Shown here piece by piece: positions 47,331-60,800 of a stretch of 64,000 nucleotides of DNA; within the stretch, counting starts at the first letter, position 1, and each line of letters opens with the position of its first letter. The DNA lies in assembly GCA_038025085.1 (NCBI GenBank), contig CM076152.1, forward strand, positions 25,380,001 to 25,444,000. The letters are read 5' to 3'. The translations under genes were made by a program, and so were the position numbers. The notes under the pieces are model-generated. The model ran no database searches, was not told where the DNA came from, and saw nothing but the letters and a program-made list of their open reading frames with translations. Source of the stretch: Tetragonia tetragonoides (Eukaryota; Streptophyta; Magnoliopsida; Caryophyllales; Aizoaceae).

Positions 47331-48035
47331 AATTTTCGGTCTGGCAAACGTGTTGCCAAAGCCCCTCGATCATGCAAAACGCGCGATCGTCAATCTTTGA
47401 GATTTCCTCGTATTGAGGATTCGCCCGATACTGACGAGTATAGTGATGTTGATCTAGCCAGGCTGAAGGTTCCCGACTTTGTCCGCCTTTTTTAGGATGC
47501 TTCTTTGTCCGAGCATCGTCGTACCCACAGATGGATGGTGTTTTAACGACTCCAATCTCAGGGAATCCTGAAATGTGTCGATGCTGAGCCTCTGGCCGTG
47601 AGGCATCCTAGCGAGGGGAGCGGTCATCCAGACTCTCCACCTCTAGTTCTTGTCAAGCCTAAGCCTAGCTCGAGTGCACCGCCTTCTGCGGCGGGCGACT
47701 CCGAGCGTTGTTTCTTTGGTCAAGGTGTGCATCGTTGAGAGCTAGAGGCGGAGCAAGCTCGTAATGCTCAAGAGGCCCACGAGCGGAACCTGAAATACGA
47801 GATCCAGCTGGCCGAGAGAGCCAGGAAAAATGTGTTGTATGAGTAGGTGCAAGTGGCTCGGAAGATCGATTGATATATGAAGGATTTTCGTGAGGACAAG
47901 CGAGTAGTCGAGGATAAGACTCTTGCCATTGACGAAGGGAGAGTATTCCATCATTCCTTGGTTCAGAAGCAGCAAGCCTTAGATCAAGAGATCAAACAGA
48001 AGCGCGAGGCTCTAGGTCTTCGAACTTTTCTCTAG
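47326..48035 (+). pseudogene. Antisense gene 2 of element A, 3' part
   Basis: This continues 25963-26043 across the inserted element B: FRSGKRVAKAPRSC, then VPDFVRLF, stop, DASLSEHRRTHRWMVF. The C-terminal coiled coil (EDKRVVEDKTLAID, QQALDQEIKQKREAL) ends at 48033-48035. Several in-frame stops are present (for example 47493-47495 and about 47544). It aligns with 36800-37487. Confidence 0.7.
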
Positions 48036-48263
48036 CTTTGTTGTTAGCTCGACATATTGTCATTTTGTAATCGCTTGTACTCTTTGATCGTTTTGAATAA
48101 AAGTCTTTAATTTCCGTTTTTGTGTATCTGAATGACCTCTTTTCGTGCTTTTCTCTCTGTCGTTCTTCCTTCCTTGTGCTTCTGGGGTGGAGGACAGGGT
48201 AACTGAAGCATTTTTACTTTTTTAGGTGGGGACGTGAACTGTATTCACAACGAACCATGAGGC

Positions 48264-48321
48264 CACGTGTCTTCTGAAGAGAGGAGTTGTTGGGTCTCCC
48301 TTGGTATTTTGCCTATAAATA
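48264..48321 (+). promoter_or_regulatory. Promoter of antisense gene 3 in element A
   Basis: cacgtgtc at 48264-48271 and cctataaata at 48312-48321 have the same spacing and flanks as 37679-37736. Confidence 0.6.
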
Positions 48322-48432
48322 CCTAAGTGAACTTTTCACAATTTCACCCATCTTATTTCGCATCATTTTCTCTCTCTAGAATCATCCTTCTTCTTCAGTA
48401 ATTTTCTTTGAGACTTATTTTGCCCCCAAGAT

Positions 48433-48493
48433 CGTTGGTTCCAAGAGGAAAGCTATAATAGCTCAACGTGGTGAGCCTAGTAGACATGCTTGT
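48433..48493 (+). pseudogene. Antisense gene 3 of element A, 5' fragment
   Basis: It aligns with codons 1-20 of the B copy (SKRKA...GEPSRHA). The start codon ATG has become ATC, and a chromovirus-type LTR cuts it at 48494. The other end survives at 51435-51501. Confidence 0.6.
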
Positions 48494-50592
48494 TGTAACA
48501 CCCCGGATTTTGAGCTAAAAAAAAACATTCATAAATAGGTAATGTTTACAACAGCGAAAGACTTTTACTCAAAATCCCGGGCGTTATCGCCGCACTCACT
48601 CCAAGGAATGAGTGCAAGGCTAAACAGTAATAACAATTAACCACTAGATAGTACAACAATTGACTAATAAATACAACAGATGAATAGAAAGGACGTGAAA
48701 CCGACTTCTTGACTACTCTATTCGGTCGCCAAACTTGATCTTCAGTCATAACCTACAAGACCATCCTTGGTCTAGTCCCACATTATAGTTAAGCCATAAT
48801 GGTTCGTCGTAGGCCCACCATAAGTAAATGGAAAAAACACACACATAGAAAAGAAAAACATCCAGTCATGAAAGGCTGAGTAACCCGACATATCATTAAA
48901 TAGTAGACATAAATTAATATATAAATAATGAGTTATGAATAAGATATAAATAAGCTCAGGTCTTTTCAGACCTTAACACCAATAACCCAAATAAAGAGAT
49001 AACTATAATCTCTAGATTGTGATCCCATAAGTTTCAATCACTAAACTCAATACAAAACAAATATGCCAATGCTCTCAATCGAAGACTCATTGTCTCGGTT
49101 ATGCGGCAACATGGACCTATAAAGTCAATTACAGCCAATCCAGGCTTGCGTTTGCGTACAGTTCAGACGCATAAAAACTCCACTGTGAGGAACAACACAT
49201 TTAAAATAGGGCAAATGTGATTAGGTGTCATGTTACTTATCCACAAGCGAAGACATAAGTGATCGGCCCTATCGACCCTTAAACCAAAATAGGTATATAC
49301 CAATCCACAATCAATTCCATTATGATATGACCTTCCATGAATCGCAATTATTAGAAACTCACCCATTATGGGTTGGAACGAAAACATCATCAATATGGCA
49401 TGATTTACCAAAAGTAATGTCATATGCTCGAGCGTGACAATATCTAACTTATACGCTAAAAATCACCTCAAACAATTATACGAACACACCGTTATTCAAT
49501 AATAAGCTCTTTATCAAATTCCCAAATCAACTTCCTTTGATACTAACATGCTCACATAATTACGAACACCAACATTAATGTATTTTCAATCAGATGCCAA
49601 TCTATCAAGTCGTAGCATAATTGAAATCATATTACGACATGCATATTCACACATGTCTAGTCAATAATAATGAGCTAACACATAAATATTCAAATAGAAA
49701 TTTCAATAATAAAAACACACATAAATTAATGGCAATAAAGGTTGCCTCTCAATTAAAAGGTCAACGGCATAGCGATCTCGAGTCGGTTGCTTAATTTAAA
49801 TGAGTAAAAATCGATCACTTGCAAAATTGGAAATCCAAATGAACTCCAACTTTAGATCCGATAATTTTTTTTGAATTCGTTGAATGTTTTCAGTCGAAAT
49901 ATGCTTTTGAATTTTGATAAACGGGTTAGTAAGTATTTTTAAACAAATAAAACAAGAAATACAATAAGCTGAAAATCGAAATTAAATCTGAAATAAATTC
50001 CAAAACCCAAAAATTCGAAAACTCACATCCCTCTAACACAAATCAACCACAACCACCCATCAATAGGGGTCCGTGGCTGCATCATCACCACCCCAACTAC
50101 CTCACGGACTCGGCAGCACCGTGGTGGTCATGGTGGTGGCAGTGCTGGAGCGGACAAGAGGAGAGAGACAGAGAGAAGATGAGAGACAATGAGCAAGTGA
50201 GAAATGAGGAGAGAGAAGAAGATGAGTGGGGGTTTGAACCTTCATCCTTTCACTCATATTTATAGACCCATTTGGTCCACTTAGTCAACTCCACAATTAA
50301 CTCCTTCATTAACTTACTAGTAAATGCAATGAACTCAATTTGCATTATTCCCTCCATTTTCCAAATCAGATTTTTGACTTCAAAATCTCCCACCACATTT
50401 TCAAAATAATTCAAATGAAAAATTCCCTCTAATATTTGAATTAGTTAAAATCTATAATATTTATTATTATGATTCTAATATTAATTTATGGAAAAAAAAC
50501 CATCCATAATTACTAATTCAAATAATCGCAAAATAATTACGATTAATTCTTTAAAAATCCATTTAATAAATATAGGAAATATCGGGGTATCA
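48494..50592 (-). mobile_element. Chromovirus-type LTR (second subfamily), minus strand
   Basis: On the minus strand TGATACCCCGATA to GGGGTGTTACA, 2099 bp. The ends match those of the LTRs at 19344 and 54970, but the body differs. A minus-strand TATA box (TATAAATATGAG) lies at about 50248-50262, and the GA-rich patch is at about 50155-50230. A purine-rich tract on the minus strand abuts it at 50593-50612, so it is a 3' LTR. Confidence 0.8.
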
Positions 50593-51153
50593 CATCTCAC
50601 CCCCCTTAAAAGAAGTTTCATCCTGAAACTTGGAGGTACTAATCCGGACGATGAAAGGTTTACTCAATACAAGGGTATAAAACATTTTTAGGAACCAATA
50701 TTCGTAGACACAACGCGCTTTTCTAATTCGCTTAGCAATGCAGTAAGCAATGCTTTAACATATTACCAACGAAGACACGAAAATATGGGACTTGACATTC
50801 TACCCTCCTTAAAAGGATTTTCGTCTCGAAAATCACTAGACCACAACTAAGACATACGAGTCTGATCCTAGACTCTTGGGTTATGGGTCCACTTAATCTA
50901 AAGCCACGTAAAACACATTACCAACGAACAACGGGAGCATATGAATATGCAAGCGTTAAACCCAAAACTAACCCGCTCTTATATTATATGTGTCAGAGCC
51001 CTCTAAATTACTTCACATTCCTAATAACAACGCAAGTATATGAAGATTCTCGTGTTACACCAAAACAAAACCTCGCTCTGATATTATCTGTATTAGAGCT
51101 AACTCAACAATTTAATCTACTTTCCTAGGAACAACAGCGCAAACATATGAAGT
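50593..51153 (-). mobile_element. Truncated internal remains of the same chromovirus-type element
   Basis: Two polypurine-like segments (ccccccttaaaagaag and ctccttaaaaggattt, plus-strand reading) resemble the pol-to-LTR interval at 57645-57885. No gag-pol is left. Two diverged copies of a 'cgctct.atattat.tgt.t.agagc' pattern (about 50969-51000 and 51070-51100) are reminiscent of a tRNA-Met primer site but are not convincing. Confidence 0.5.
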
Positions 51154-51434
51154 TGCCAATCTATCAAGTCATAGCATAATTGAAATCATATAAAAGACAT
51201 GCATATTCACACATATCCAGACAATAATAATGAGCTAACACTTAAATATTCAAATAGAAATTTCAATTATAAAAACACACATAAATTAATGGCAATAAAG
51301 GTTAGCTCTCAATTAAAAGGTCAACGACATAGCGATCTCGAGTCGGTTCCTTAATTTAAATGAGTAAAACTCGGTCACTTGCAAAATTGGAAATCCAAAT
51401 GAACTCCAACTTCGGATCTGGTAATTTTTTTAAA
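51154..51434 (-). repeat. Partial second LTR copy
   Basis: This segment repeats 49594-49874 almost exactly ('ctatcaagtc.tagcataatt' to 'gaactccaactt'). It is a fragment of the partner LTR, truncated on both sides and joined directly to element A sequence. Confidence 0.85.
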
Positions 51435-51636
51435 TGAAGTGAGGGTTCTGAGGAATAAGATGGAGGGTCCACCTCCTGCTTCTCCCCCTTTGTCTCTTTA
51501 GGCTTCGCCTCGGGGGCGACATTCTCCTCCCTAACCTCCTTCATCTCCTCTTCCTTGGGAGTATGTCGGGGATTCGACCTTTTTATTGCTTTTGTAGGTA
51601 GATCTTTTGTTTTGTCGAGCTTACATGCCGACTAGG
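51435..51636 (+). pseudogene. Antisense gene 3 of element A, 3' fragment, and flank
   Basis: EVRVLRNKMEGPPPASPP and the stop near 51501 align with 38310-38373. The flank continues to tgccgactagg, which aligns with 38556-38568. Tat2 entered directly after this word. Confidence 0.65.
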
Positions 51637-52939
51637 TGTAGACGCCAAAAACAACACCTTCAGATTTCTTCGCAAAAGGCCGATGATGAAAGGAGTAATT
51701 TATAAACTTGAATGCTATTTTTTCTTTAATAGGTAAAATAATGTCTCAGTTCTTTTCCTCGATCACTCCTTCATTCCAATCCCATTAAAAATCCCTGTTC
51801 AAGAGCTTTCTAACGACACTTCTTGTGTCTTTTCCCGACTCCCGGGCGCCAAGTTGCGAACCGGGGGTAAAATCGTCTTTTACCGCATAAGGGTAAATTA
51901 ATCTTTTCACATTTTTAGAAATACTATAATTCCCCCAAAAATTAAAATGGACTGGATATCGTCATTATGACGACATCCAGCTGGGAAGCTGACGGCTGTT
52001 GGAGGCCCTTGGATAAAAGCCAGGGCCTATAGGGGTTGTGGCCAGAGCCGCTAGCAGCCCTCGCTAAGGCTCCAAGCCCGACTATTTTTCAGCGTAAAAT
52101 CCAAATTGGGGCTCATCTTCACCCGTCCAACCCTACTTCATTTTCCTAGAAATACGACCCTCCCCCCTCAGTTCAAATCACAAAGTGTACAGTTGACAAC
52201 CTCTTTTCTCGGTAGTATTGACACCGAGCATCCCCCTCTTTCTTCCAAACTTGAGATCTTGTCTTTACTATTTTTGCTAAAAAATGCCTATAGTTCAGGT
52301 ACTAACTCCTGAGGGCTCAAATTAAATTATTTGCCTAATTGTTTACTTTCTAGTAGTCATAATGTACATATCATGCAAGTAAACGTCTTTTATTGCTTAC
52401 TAAATATTGTCTTTCAAAGCATGTCTAGCTGTTGTAATGCTAAACTTTTCAATCGAATGCATGTCTAAACAACGGTTAAAATAAATGTTGTGATGCTTGT
52501 GATGAACCCATTAATAGTCTAATTCTAGGTTGTTCATCCGGTTTGTGTGGGAATTATGTCTTTAAATTATTAAGCAAACTTGAGTTAGTAGAGGCCGTCA
52601 TAATACGGGCGAGTTGGGTTCCTAACACATTCCCACCTCGTACCTTCACCCCCGAACTTTTTATTCTTGGGTACTCATATGATCTATATGAGTGGGAGTC
52701 TTTCTAAAAATATGATTAGTTCACTTATCGCGCTATTGGGTTGTCCCTTCGGTTTGTCCCTTCGATAAAACGCCGATAGCAGATTTGTGATCTCTTTCAT
52801 GGTTTATTATTCATTTCAAGTCTTTACAAAATCTTTTCTAAGTCGATGGTCCCTTGAACTTATCTAAACCTCCACCTTACAAATTTTCTATAAGGACGTA
52901 CTCCGTGGACATAGATGGAAGAAATCCTGGGTCCTTACA
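51637..52939 (+). mobile_element. Tat2 5' LTR
   Basis: TGTAGACGCC to GGTCCTTACA, 1303 bp. It is related to the Tat1 LTR in its termini, its GC-rich patch with agccgctagcag (about 52028) and its 'ataatacgggcg' segment (about 52605). It is followed by a primer site, so it is a 5' LTR in plus orientation. Confidence 0.8.
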
Positions 52940-52940
52940 G

Positions 52941-52958
52941 TGGCGACTTCACTGGGGA
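52941..52958 (+). promoter_or_regulatory. Primer-binding site of Tat2
   Basis: TGGCGACTTCACTGGGGA begins one base after the LTR. This is the Ogre/Tat-type site, which to my knowledge is usually assigned to tRNA-Arg. Confidence 0.75.
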
Positions 52959-54235
52959 TTTACTTAGAGGGTGAGACTCAAAAGTCATATTTGCTTAATT
53001 GTTTAATAACTTCTTCCATATATTGCATCATTTTCATGTGCTTTGACACGACCTTTTGACCCTTATCGACACTCGAGTAAGTCGTAACTCGTAGACAATT
53101 CGTATATCTAAAGGAATATACAGCTGTCCTATCGTGCAAACCGACGCTTCATCACCCACCACTCATTGACTCTTGTTGGTGCAAAAGAATTACAATTGAT
53201 GTGTCGACCATCCGCCGGACGGAAATTGTAAATTGTCGTGGTGACCTCACAGAGCCAAAAAGCCTCCAAACCCACATCCGTGCATTCGCTTGCTTGTTGT
53301 GCATGTGTCGTTGTAATGCCCGTCTGATCACATGTTTGCCTGTAACAGCGTCATTGTAATGCTTGCTTGAATGCATGAATGTCGTGACTATGTGTCATCA
53401 TGTACTTACGTGGTAGGAGTCTTTTTTCTTTTATTTTTAGGTAGTTCCTAATGCCAAAAAGTAGTGCGAGCATTCAACTCAATGAGCAATCATTTCCCCG
53501 ATGATATATTTTCATATCGCGTCGAAGTCATGAACAATTTCCTAAGAGCTTTTTAGGAAAAAACAAGAGTCAGTCACTCCCATTTCTCCACTCCCATTTT
53601 TTTTTTATTTCTATCTTTTTTTTGGTGTAATTCAGATTCGGTAAAAAAAAATACAAAAAGCAAAAAAAAAAAAAAAAAAAATGGCGTAAAAGAAAAAAAA
53701 AAGCGCCGAAAAAAAAATTGCGGAAAAGAATTAAAAATATTGATGACCGAAATTCTTTTATTTTATTTTATCTCATTTTTCTTTTTCTTTGAATCTAGAA
53801 AAATAAAATAAAAATACTATAGTACTCCGTCCTTTTTCTATGTTTCTTATTTTCATTCATTGACTCTATTTTCCTTTGATATTAGGGAAAATATTTGGGC
53901 ATTTAGGCTTAAGGATCTTTTTTTTAGGACAATGTGTTTTTTTTATGTGTGGGTCATTAATTTTCTAAGGTGAGAGTCTCATGGTCTTTTCTTGTTATTA
54001 AGTGCTCCGTGCTTCCAATTCAGGATAGGGGGTCCGAAGAAGAAAGGAAACCTTGAAAAAAGCTGGACTCGGCCTTTGGCAAGGCTAGTTTGTCTGCAAC
54101 CGTCTATACCGCCATTTTCCCGATTACCTCCACCACAAACAGCCTCACCATCAATAAATAGGCCATCACCCCATAATCCGTTACCCCCATAAAGCTCACC
54201 TCACCAATCACATCCCCAAGCTTCACAATAACCAA
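52959..54235 (+). other. Tat2 leader
   Basis: No gene is evident. It contains an A-rich and T-rich low-complexity stretch at about 53590-53830 (aaaaaa runs around 'gcgccg'). Long non-coding leaders are usual in Tat/Ogre-like elements. Confidence 0.5.
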
Positions 54236-54969
54236 AACCACTGACGAGAAGCTTGATGAGATCATGGGCAATTTGGAAAGGATACGACTCAAGGTTGAGA
54301 GTTTGTAAAGAGAGAAAGAGGATGAAGTAAGAATCCTCTCTAACTCCAACACTGAAGAGGTTGAGCAAGTCACTAAGCTCAAAAAGATGATGGTAAGGCT
54401 AATCCCAAAGTCAAGGGCAAGCTTCCAACCATGTTCTGCATGCCCTAGGTTCCGACATTCACTAGAACTGATGATCCAAAAAACCACCTCAAGGCCTTCA
54501 CTACTGCCATGGGTTTGAGTGGAATTGACAAAAGTATCTACATACACTTGTAGCCACTGACTCTTGATGCCTCAACTCGTCGTTGGTTCTACACCTTGAA
54601 TTTGGAAAACTACCATACTTGGTCAGAATTCACTATAATCTTCCTTGCACGCTACAAGAAAAATGTTGTTCTCTCTATGACCTTCGAGAATTAGAGATCA
54701 CCAAGAAAGGAAAAGACGAGGGGTTCCTTTCCTTCCTTCAACATTGGAGGTTGAAGGTAGCCAAACTGGTTGAGAAATCTGCGCAAAGTGATTAAATCCG
54801 CCAGTTCATTAAGAATCTACAACCTGCTTACGAGGAACGCCTCATGTATCAAGCAATTGAGTCCTACAACCGGCTCTATGACGTGGTATATTAATTGACG
54901 ATAATCTCTACTGTCAATATCACTGAGTGTTTGGCCACGGCAAGGATAACTGCATCCGCTCGCAATATG
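54236..54969 (+). pseudogene. Tat2 gag fragment, cut by a chromovirus
   Basis: An N-terminal helix (EIMGNLERIRLKVESL) is followed by a gag core (FTRTDDPKNHLKAF, DASTRRWFYTL, FLARYKKNVVLSMTF), then after a frameshift near 54685 ELEITKKGKDEGFLSFL, VAKLVEKSAQSD, IRQFIKNLQPAYEERLM. Several nonsense codons are present (for example near 54307, 54553 and 54793). The gene is interrupted at 54969 by the LTR of the next element. Protease and pol of Tat2 should lie beyond the window. Confidence 0.8.
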
Positions 54970-57644
54970 TGTAACACCCCCGAATTTACAATGATTTCCT
55001 GGGAACTATCGACGCCATTGTCCACGACTCGATACTACTGAACCGTCACAAACCCAAGGGCGTTACTGCAACATTTATCACTAAGGACTAAATGCTAAGC
55101 AGAAAGAAAAACTAGGTATGAAAAGGAGCTTCTAAGGAACTTAATAATTCTAAACAGTTATTATCAGAGTTGTCTATATAGTGAACTAAAACCATTAATC
55201 AAATTTATTACAACTGGCCTTCAAGAGAAAAACCAAATCCAATAAATAAATAAACCATAATCAATTCCCACGATCTAATCCAAGCAGAAACAGTTCTACA
55301 AACTGACGCCAACTCTAACCTTCCAAACTGTACGTCCTCAATCAATCTAAACCTGCACTTTGATTTCCGTGACGGAAACAAAAATACAGAAGACAAGAAA
55401 AGAAACAAAAGAGAAACAAAGATCAGATGAACTTAATAAACGTCATCCGTACCCAGTAAAAACATTTCGCAAACCTTACCTGAGGTTTTAGAAGAATCAT
55501 TGAAATTCATTTGCATACGCACATAAACAGATAATCAACCATACGCACAAGACATTCTTTTATACACAATTCTTGTATAGTGATCATACGAAATACGATA
55601 CAGACAATCCGTCTTGATTAGAGAGATGTAATAGAGCTTATAAAACAGCGATTACCCATACTGTTTATCAAAGATACAATCATGCCGTGGACTTAATGAC
55701 TCTAGAGTGCACACTACTTCTAGTATAATTACACGAGCCTAGAGGACTTAATAAATGGGGAATGATCTGTCTTAGACACACTGCGAGGTGCCCATAAGTA
55801 ACTTGGGAATCACTCATCCCTTTAAATACGCCATTAGGTGCAATCCTGATAGCTCGACTACTCCTAGGGATCCATTAGGTGTCTTACTCTCATTTAATTC
55901 AATTCACATAACTTGCATTTGTTGACATAAGTGGTACTACGAGACCACGACTTACTACTTCATTTCATGCTCTAGACAATGAATAGTAATTAACGACGAT
56001 AATGATAATTCAATATGATGAGAATTAAATATGCTTTAATTCAATAACGACGATAGTTCAATAACGGAGACAAGTAATGTCTAGCCAAATTTCGGCAGCA
56101 CTTCGGTAGGGTAACACGATAACCAAAAATTCACAAATCATCAACGACATTGAATTAATAATAGATAGGTGCTCACTAGCACTCAATAATACCCATACAC
56201 TTAAGCACTTATTTAATAACATAATGATACTTATAATTCACCATTCCTCAATTGTCCAATAATCATCATATGGACTCATTAATTCCCAAAACATGATAAC
56301 ATCGACATGCTAATTATAAATCATATTTACAGCGGTAAACATGCTTAATAAATTTCATAATAACGACAATATAATTTAATCATGCTTTGCATATTAAATT
56401 CACAACAAATTCTCAATTAGCACATAACACATCAAAATTGTTTTGATGGGGCTTTGGAAGAAGGTAGACATGAGCGCTTACCACTAATATGCTACCAAAC
56501 AGTACGTAAGCTCCACGTACAAAGATTATCACGCTTGCTCGTTATGTCCTAATTAAAAACAATTACCGAATCGGTATTTATTAAATATGAAAATACAAAC
56601 AGTAACTAAATCTCAGTCTAATATTTTTATTAAATTTCTTGATTTATTACAACCAATCTAGGCTTTTAAAAATCCAAATTCGGGTTCTGAACGAGTACAG
56701 AAAAATATAAACATTAAATCAAAAATACTGAAAATCAATTAAATAATTACGAAAATATATAAAACGAAACCCTAACTTCAAAACTAGGTCTAGGTCACGG
56801 GTACCCATGCATGGGGCCCATGACCCGATCCATCATAACCATCACCACCCACTGGCCACAATGGCCGGTGGTGATGGTCGCCGGAGCGCGGGCGAGGAGA
56901 GAGAAAACGCGAAGAGAGAGAAAGAGAGTGCGAAAGGGAGAAGGAGAGAAAGGAAGAGAGAGAGAGCCAGGGGCTCGGTGCCGTGGCCTGGGCCATCACC
57001 GACGACCACCCAGGCGCGGCCTGGTGGTGCCGTGGTGGCTCGCGGCGGTGCTGCGACCAGAACAGGGGAAGGGGAACCAATACAGAGCAAGGGGAAGAGA
57101 GAAAGAGAAAACGCGAGAAAGAGGAGGAGAGAGAGAATACCGGCGGGAGAGGGCTGGGTTCCGTTGGTCGGCGATGGCAGAGGAGGTCGCCGATGGAGAG
57201 AGAGAGAGAACTCGGGTGAGAGAGAGAGTGAGAGAGAAAAGGTCGTGAAGGAGAGAGGAAGAGGATGGGTAAGAAAGAGAGAGAATGTGTGAGGGTTTGG
57301 CTCAGTTTGCAAAACTGATCAATTGACTCACCTTTTTCCTTATATAGGCCCTCAGTCAACCTAAGTCAAGGACTACTAGGTTTAGGAATTTAATTAATAA
57401 TTTTCTGAATTAAAAAGCTAATTAAAACTAATTAAAACTATATGAATAATTCTTATTCATATATAAAACATTTTAATTGAACTCTTCAAAATAAATAAAT
57501 ATAAATTCTGAAAGTCCCATAATATTATTATGGCTTTAATTGACTAAATCGAATCCTTAAATGAATATACGATTAAATCTCCGAAACTATTTATAAATCA
57601 TTTATAAATCGATATAATAATTATAGAAAATATTGGGGGTATCA
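54970..57644 (-). mobile_element. Chromovirus 3' LTR
   Basis: On the minus strand TGATACCCCCAATA to GGGGGTGTTACA, 2675 bp. The minus TATA box (GCCTATATAAG) is at 57338-57348. A GA-rich, C/T-asymmetric tract lies at about 56890-57290. It matches the solo LTR at 19344-21849 throughout. Confidence 0.88.
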
Positions 57645-57885
57645 TATTCTACCCTCTTTAAAAGAAGTTTTGGGACGAGTTTACCCATGCGAAGGTATAA
57701 AACAATTTCTAGGACACTAACATATGCAAGATGAGCAAGTACGATCGTGATTCTATGTTGGCTAACATGCACTATGCAATGCTTGAACATGCAATTCGTG
57801 CAAAGCGATAAACGAAACACGCTAAAAGGCGAAAATTTCGAGGCGTGACATTCTACCCTCTTTAAAAGGAGTTTCGTCCCGAAAC
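57645..57885 (-). other. Chromovirus pol-to-LTR spacer with duplicated polypurine tract
   Basis: The minus-strand segment TTTTAAAGAGGGTAGAATA abuts the 3' LTR (57645-57663), and a near copy lies at about 57850-57870. The proximal one is in the right place for priming plus-strand synthesis. Confidence 0.65.
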
Positions 57886-60800
57886 TCAAGTGGGACTAGT
57901 ACCTCCTAGGAAGAGGTCTGGATATTCCTCACGCATCATGGCTTCAGCATCCCATGTTGCTTCCTCTTGCCGTTGTCGAGACCAAACGACTTTGACGATA
58001 GGGATAGTCTTTGTTCGAGTTGAACGTTCTTTGCGGTCCACTATCTTGATAGGACGCTCTTCATAAGTTAGACTTTCACCGAGATCGATCGCTTCAGGTT
58101 GAACGACATGAGTTGGATCATGTAGGTATCGCTTCAATTGAGAGACATGAAACACACTATGGACTTTTGCATGTTCCACAGGTAAAGCTAGTCAATAAGC
58201 AACCTCACCAATCCTTTCCAGGATCTCGTAAGGACCAATGTAATGAGGACTCAATTTCCCCTTACGACCAAAACGCATGACACCTTTGGTAGGAGATACT
58301 CGTAAAAGTACCATGCTTCCCACCTCAAACTCTTCAGGTCTACGACCTCTATCAGCGTACGATTTCTGGCGATCTTGAGCACTACGCATCTTCGCTTGAA
58401 TCATTTTTACCACATCGATGGTTTGCTGGATCATCTCAGGACCCAAAACTGCAGTTTCACTAATTCCGTTCCAACAAACGGGCGATTTACACTTCCTACC
58501 ATACAATGCTTCATATCTCGATCAATGCTTGAATGATAACTGTTGTTGTAAGAAAACTCAATCAATGGAATATGTGTATCCCACGAGCCTTGATACTCGA
58601 GAGCACACGCTCGTAACATATCCTCCAAAGTCTGAATCGTTCTTTCCGTCTGACCATCAGTCGCAGGATGAAAAGCAGTACTAAACTTCAATTTGCTTCC
58701 AAAAGCTTCTTGCAATTTCTACCAAAAGTGTGATAGAAACCTCGCGTCTCTATCTGAAACGATAACTTCTGGAACACCACGAAGTCTCATGACTTCCTTG
58801 ACGTAAGCATCCGCTAGTTTCTCCATTTCCCAAGCATCATTCATTAGGATGAATCTCGCAACTTTCGTTAGATGATCCACAACGACCCAAATAGCGTTGT
58901 TCTTCTTCTGGGTCAATGGTAAACCCATGTTTCCATTGAAATTGAATTCCATTTCCACGTAGGAACTTCAAGCAATTGTATCATTTCACCAGGTCTCATG
59001 TGTTCGATCTTGACTGTTTTGCACGTAAGACACTTAGCAACGAACTCAGCGACATCTTGCTTCATACCTCTCCACCAAGACATTTGGCGAAGATCTTTGT
59101 AAAGCTTGTCTCCACCAGGATGTACAGAATAAGGTGTATTGTGAGCTTCACCCAGAATCTGACTCTTGATCTCCGGGTCATTTGGCACACAGACACGATC
59201 ACGGAATCTCATAACACCGTCTTGACCAATAGAAAAGTCCTCGGATCTACCCTCCTCCTTGTGGTGTAGAATCCGTTGAAGATCCTCATCTGCACTTTGT
59301 TTACCCTTGATCTCGTCGAGCAAGGTTGGTGGAACTGACATATGCGCTAAGGTACATTGAACGTCACCTTTCAGCACAATCTTCACGTCTAGACTCTGCA
59401 AGTCACGAATGATCTCTTTCGGAAGTACTAAAGCAGTGTTCAGCGAATGACGAGTCTTTCTACTCAAAGCGTCAGCTACCACGTTAGCTTTCCCTTCGTG
59501 ATACTGAATATCGATGTCGTACTCCGTCAATAACTCTAGCCATCTCCTTTGTCGCATATTCAACTCCTTCTGCGTGAATATGTACTTCAAACTCTTGTGG
59601 TCCGTGAACATCTTGACAGCAGAACCATAAAGATAATGTCTCCAAATCTTCAGAGCAAATACGACAACAGCGAGCTCTAAATCGTGAGTAGGGTAGTTAT
59701 CCTCGTGCTTCTTCAGTTGTCTTGAGGCATAAGCCACTACCTTACCATGTTGCATCAACACACAACCTAAGCTATGCTTAGACGCGTCACTATAGACTTC
59801 GTACCCTTCAGTTCCCGATGGCAAAGTCAAAATCGGTGCGCTCGTAAGACGTTTCTTCAACTCCTGAAAAGCAGCTTCACACTTTTTAGACCACACGAAC
59901 TTCGTCGTCTTCTTCATCAAGTTTGTCATAGGCTGCGCTATCTTCGAAAATCCTTCCACAAACCTACGATAGTAACCAGCTAACCCAAGAAAACTTCTAA
60001 CTTCAGGCACGCTCTTCGGTGCGGACTAGTCCATAACAGCCCTAATCTTTTCCGGGTCAACAACAACTCCACTCTTAGACACCACGTGTCCTAGGAATGA
60101 AACAATTTCTAACCAAAACTCACACTTCGATAGCTTTGCATAAAGTTGATGTCGCCGTAGAATCTCCAAAACAGTACGCAAATGTTGCTCGTGCTCAGCA
60201 GCGTTCTTCGAGTAGACTAAAATATCGTCAATAAAGACAACTATGAACAGATCAAGATAAGGCTGGAACGTACGGTTCATCAAATCCATAAACTTCGCAG
60301 GTGCGTTCGTCAACCCAAAAGGCATAACTGTGAACTCATAGTGTCCATACCTCGTCCTAAACGCGGTCTTTGGAATGTCAGGCTCGGAAATCCTGAGTTG
60401 ATGGAGTCGTGAACGTAAGTCGATCTTTGAGAAGACAGTCGCTCCACGGAGTTGGTCGAATAGGTCGTCAATCCTCGGTAGTGGATAACGATTCTTGATC
60501 GTAATCTTGTTCAGCTCACGGTAGTCTATACACAGTCTCATACTACCATCCTTCTTACGTACGAACAGAACAGGTGCACCCCAAGACGATACACTAGGAC
60601 GTATGTATCCCTTGTCCAGCAGTTCCTCAAGTTGCGTCTTCAGTTCTTTCATCTCTGCAGGAGCCATACGATACGGAGCTTTCGAGATCGGAGCAGAACC
60701 TGGAGTTAGGTCGATCATAAAGTCAATAATGCGTTGCGGAGGCATTCCTGGAATCTCGTCTGGAAAGACGTCAGCGTACTCCGAAACAACTGGGATAGGT

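Noticed and set aside
50960..51100. Possible chromovirus primer-binding sites (agagc/gctct patterns)
   Set aside because: Two diverged copies exist, neither adjoins an LTR end, and the match to the tRNA-Met complement is incomplete.
53590..53830. A/T homopolymer-rich stretch as a possible origin or matrix-attachment site
   Set aside because: Low complexity alone does not support either. It lies in a Tat2 leader, where such sequence is ordinary.
56790..57359. Several overlapping Ser/Leu- or Arg/Glu-rich frames on both strands
   Set aside because: They come from the GA-rich tract of the chromovirus LTR. The same happens at 21166-21531. No frame has domain character and all overlap each other.
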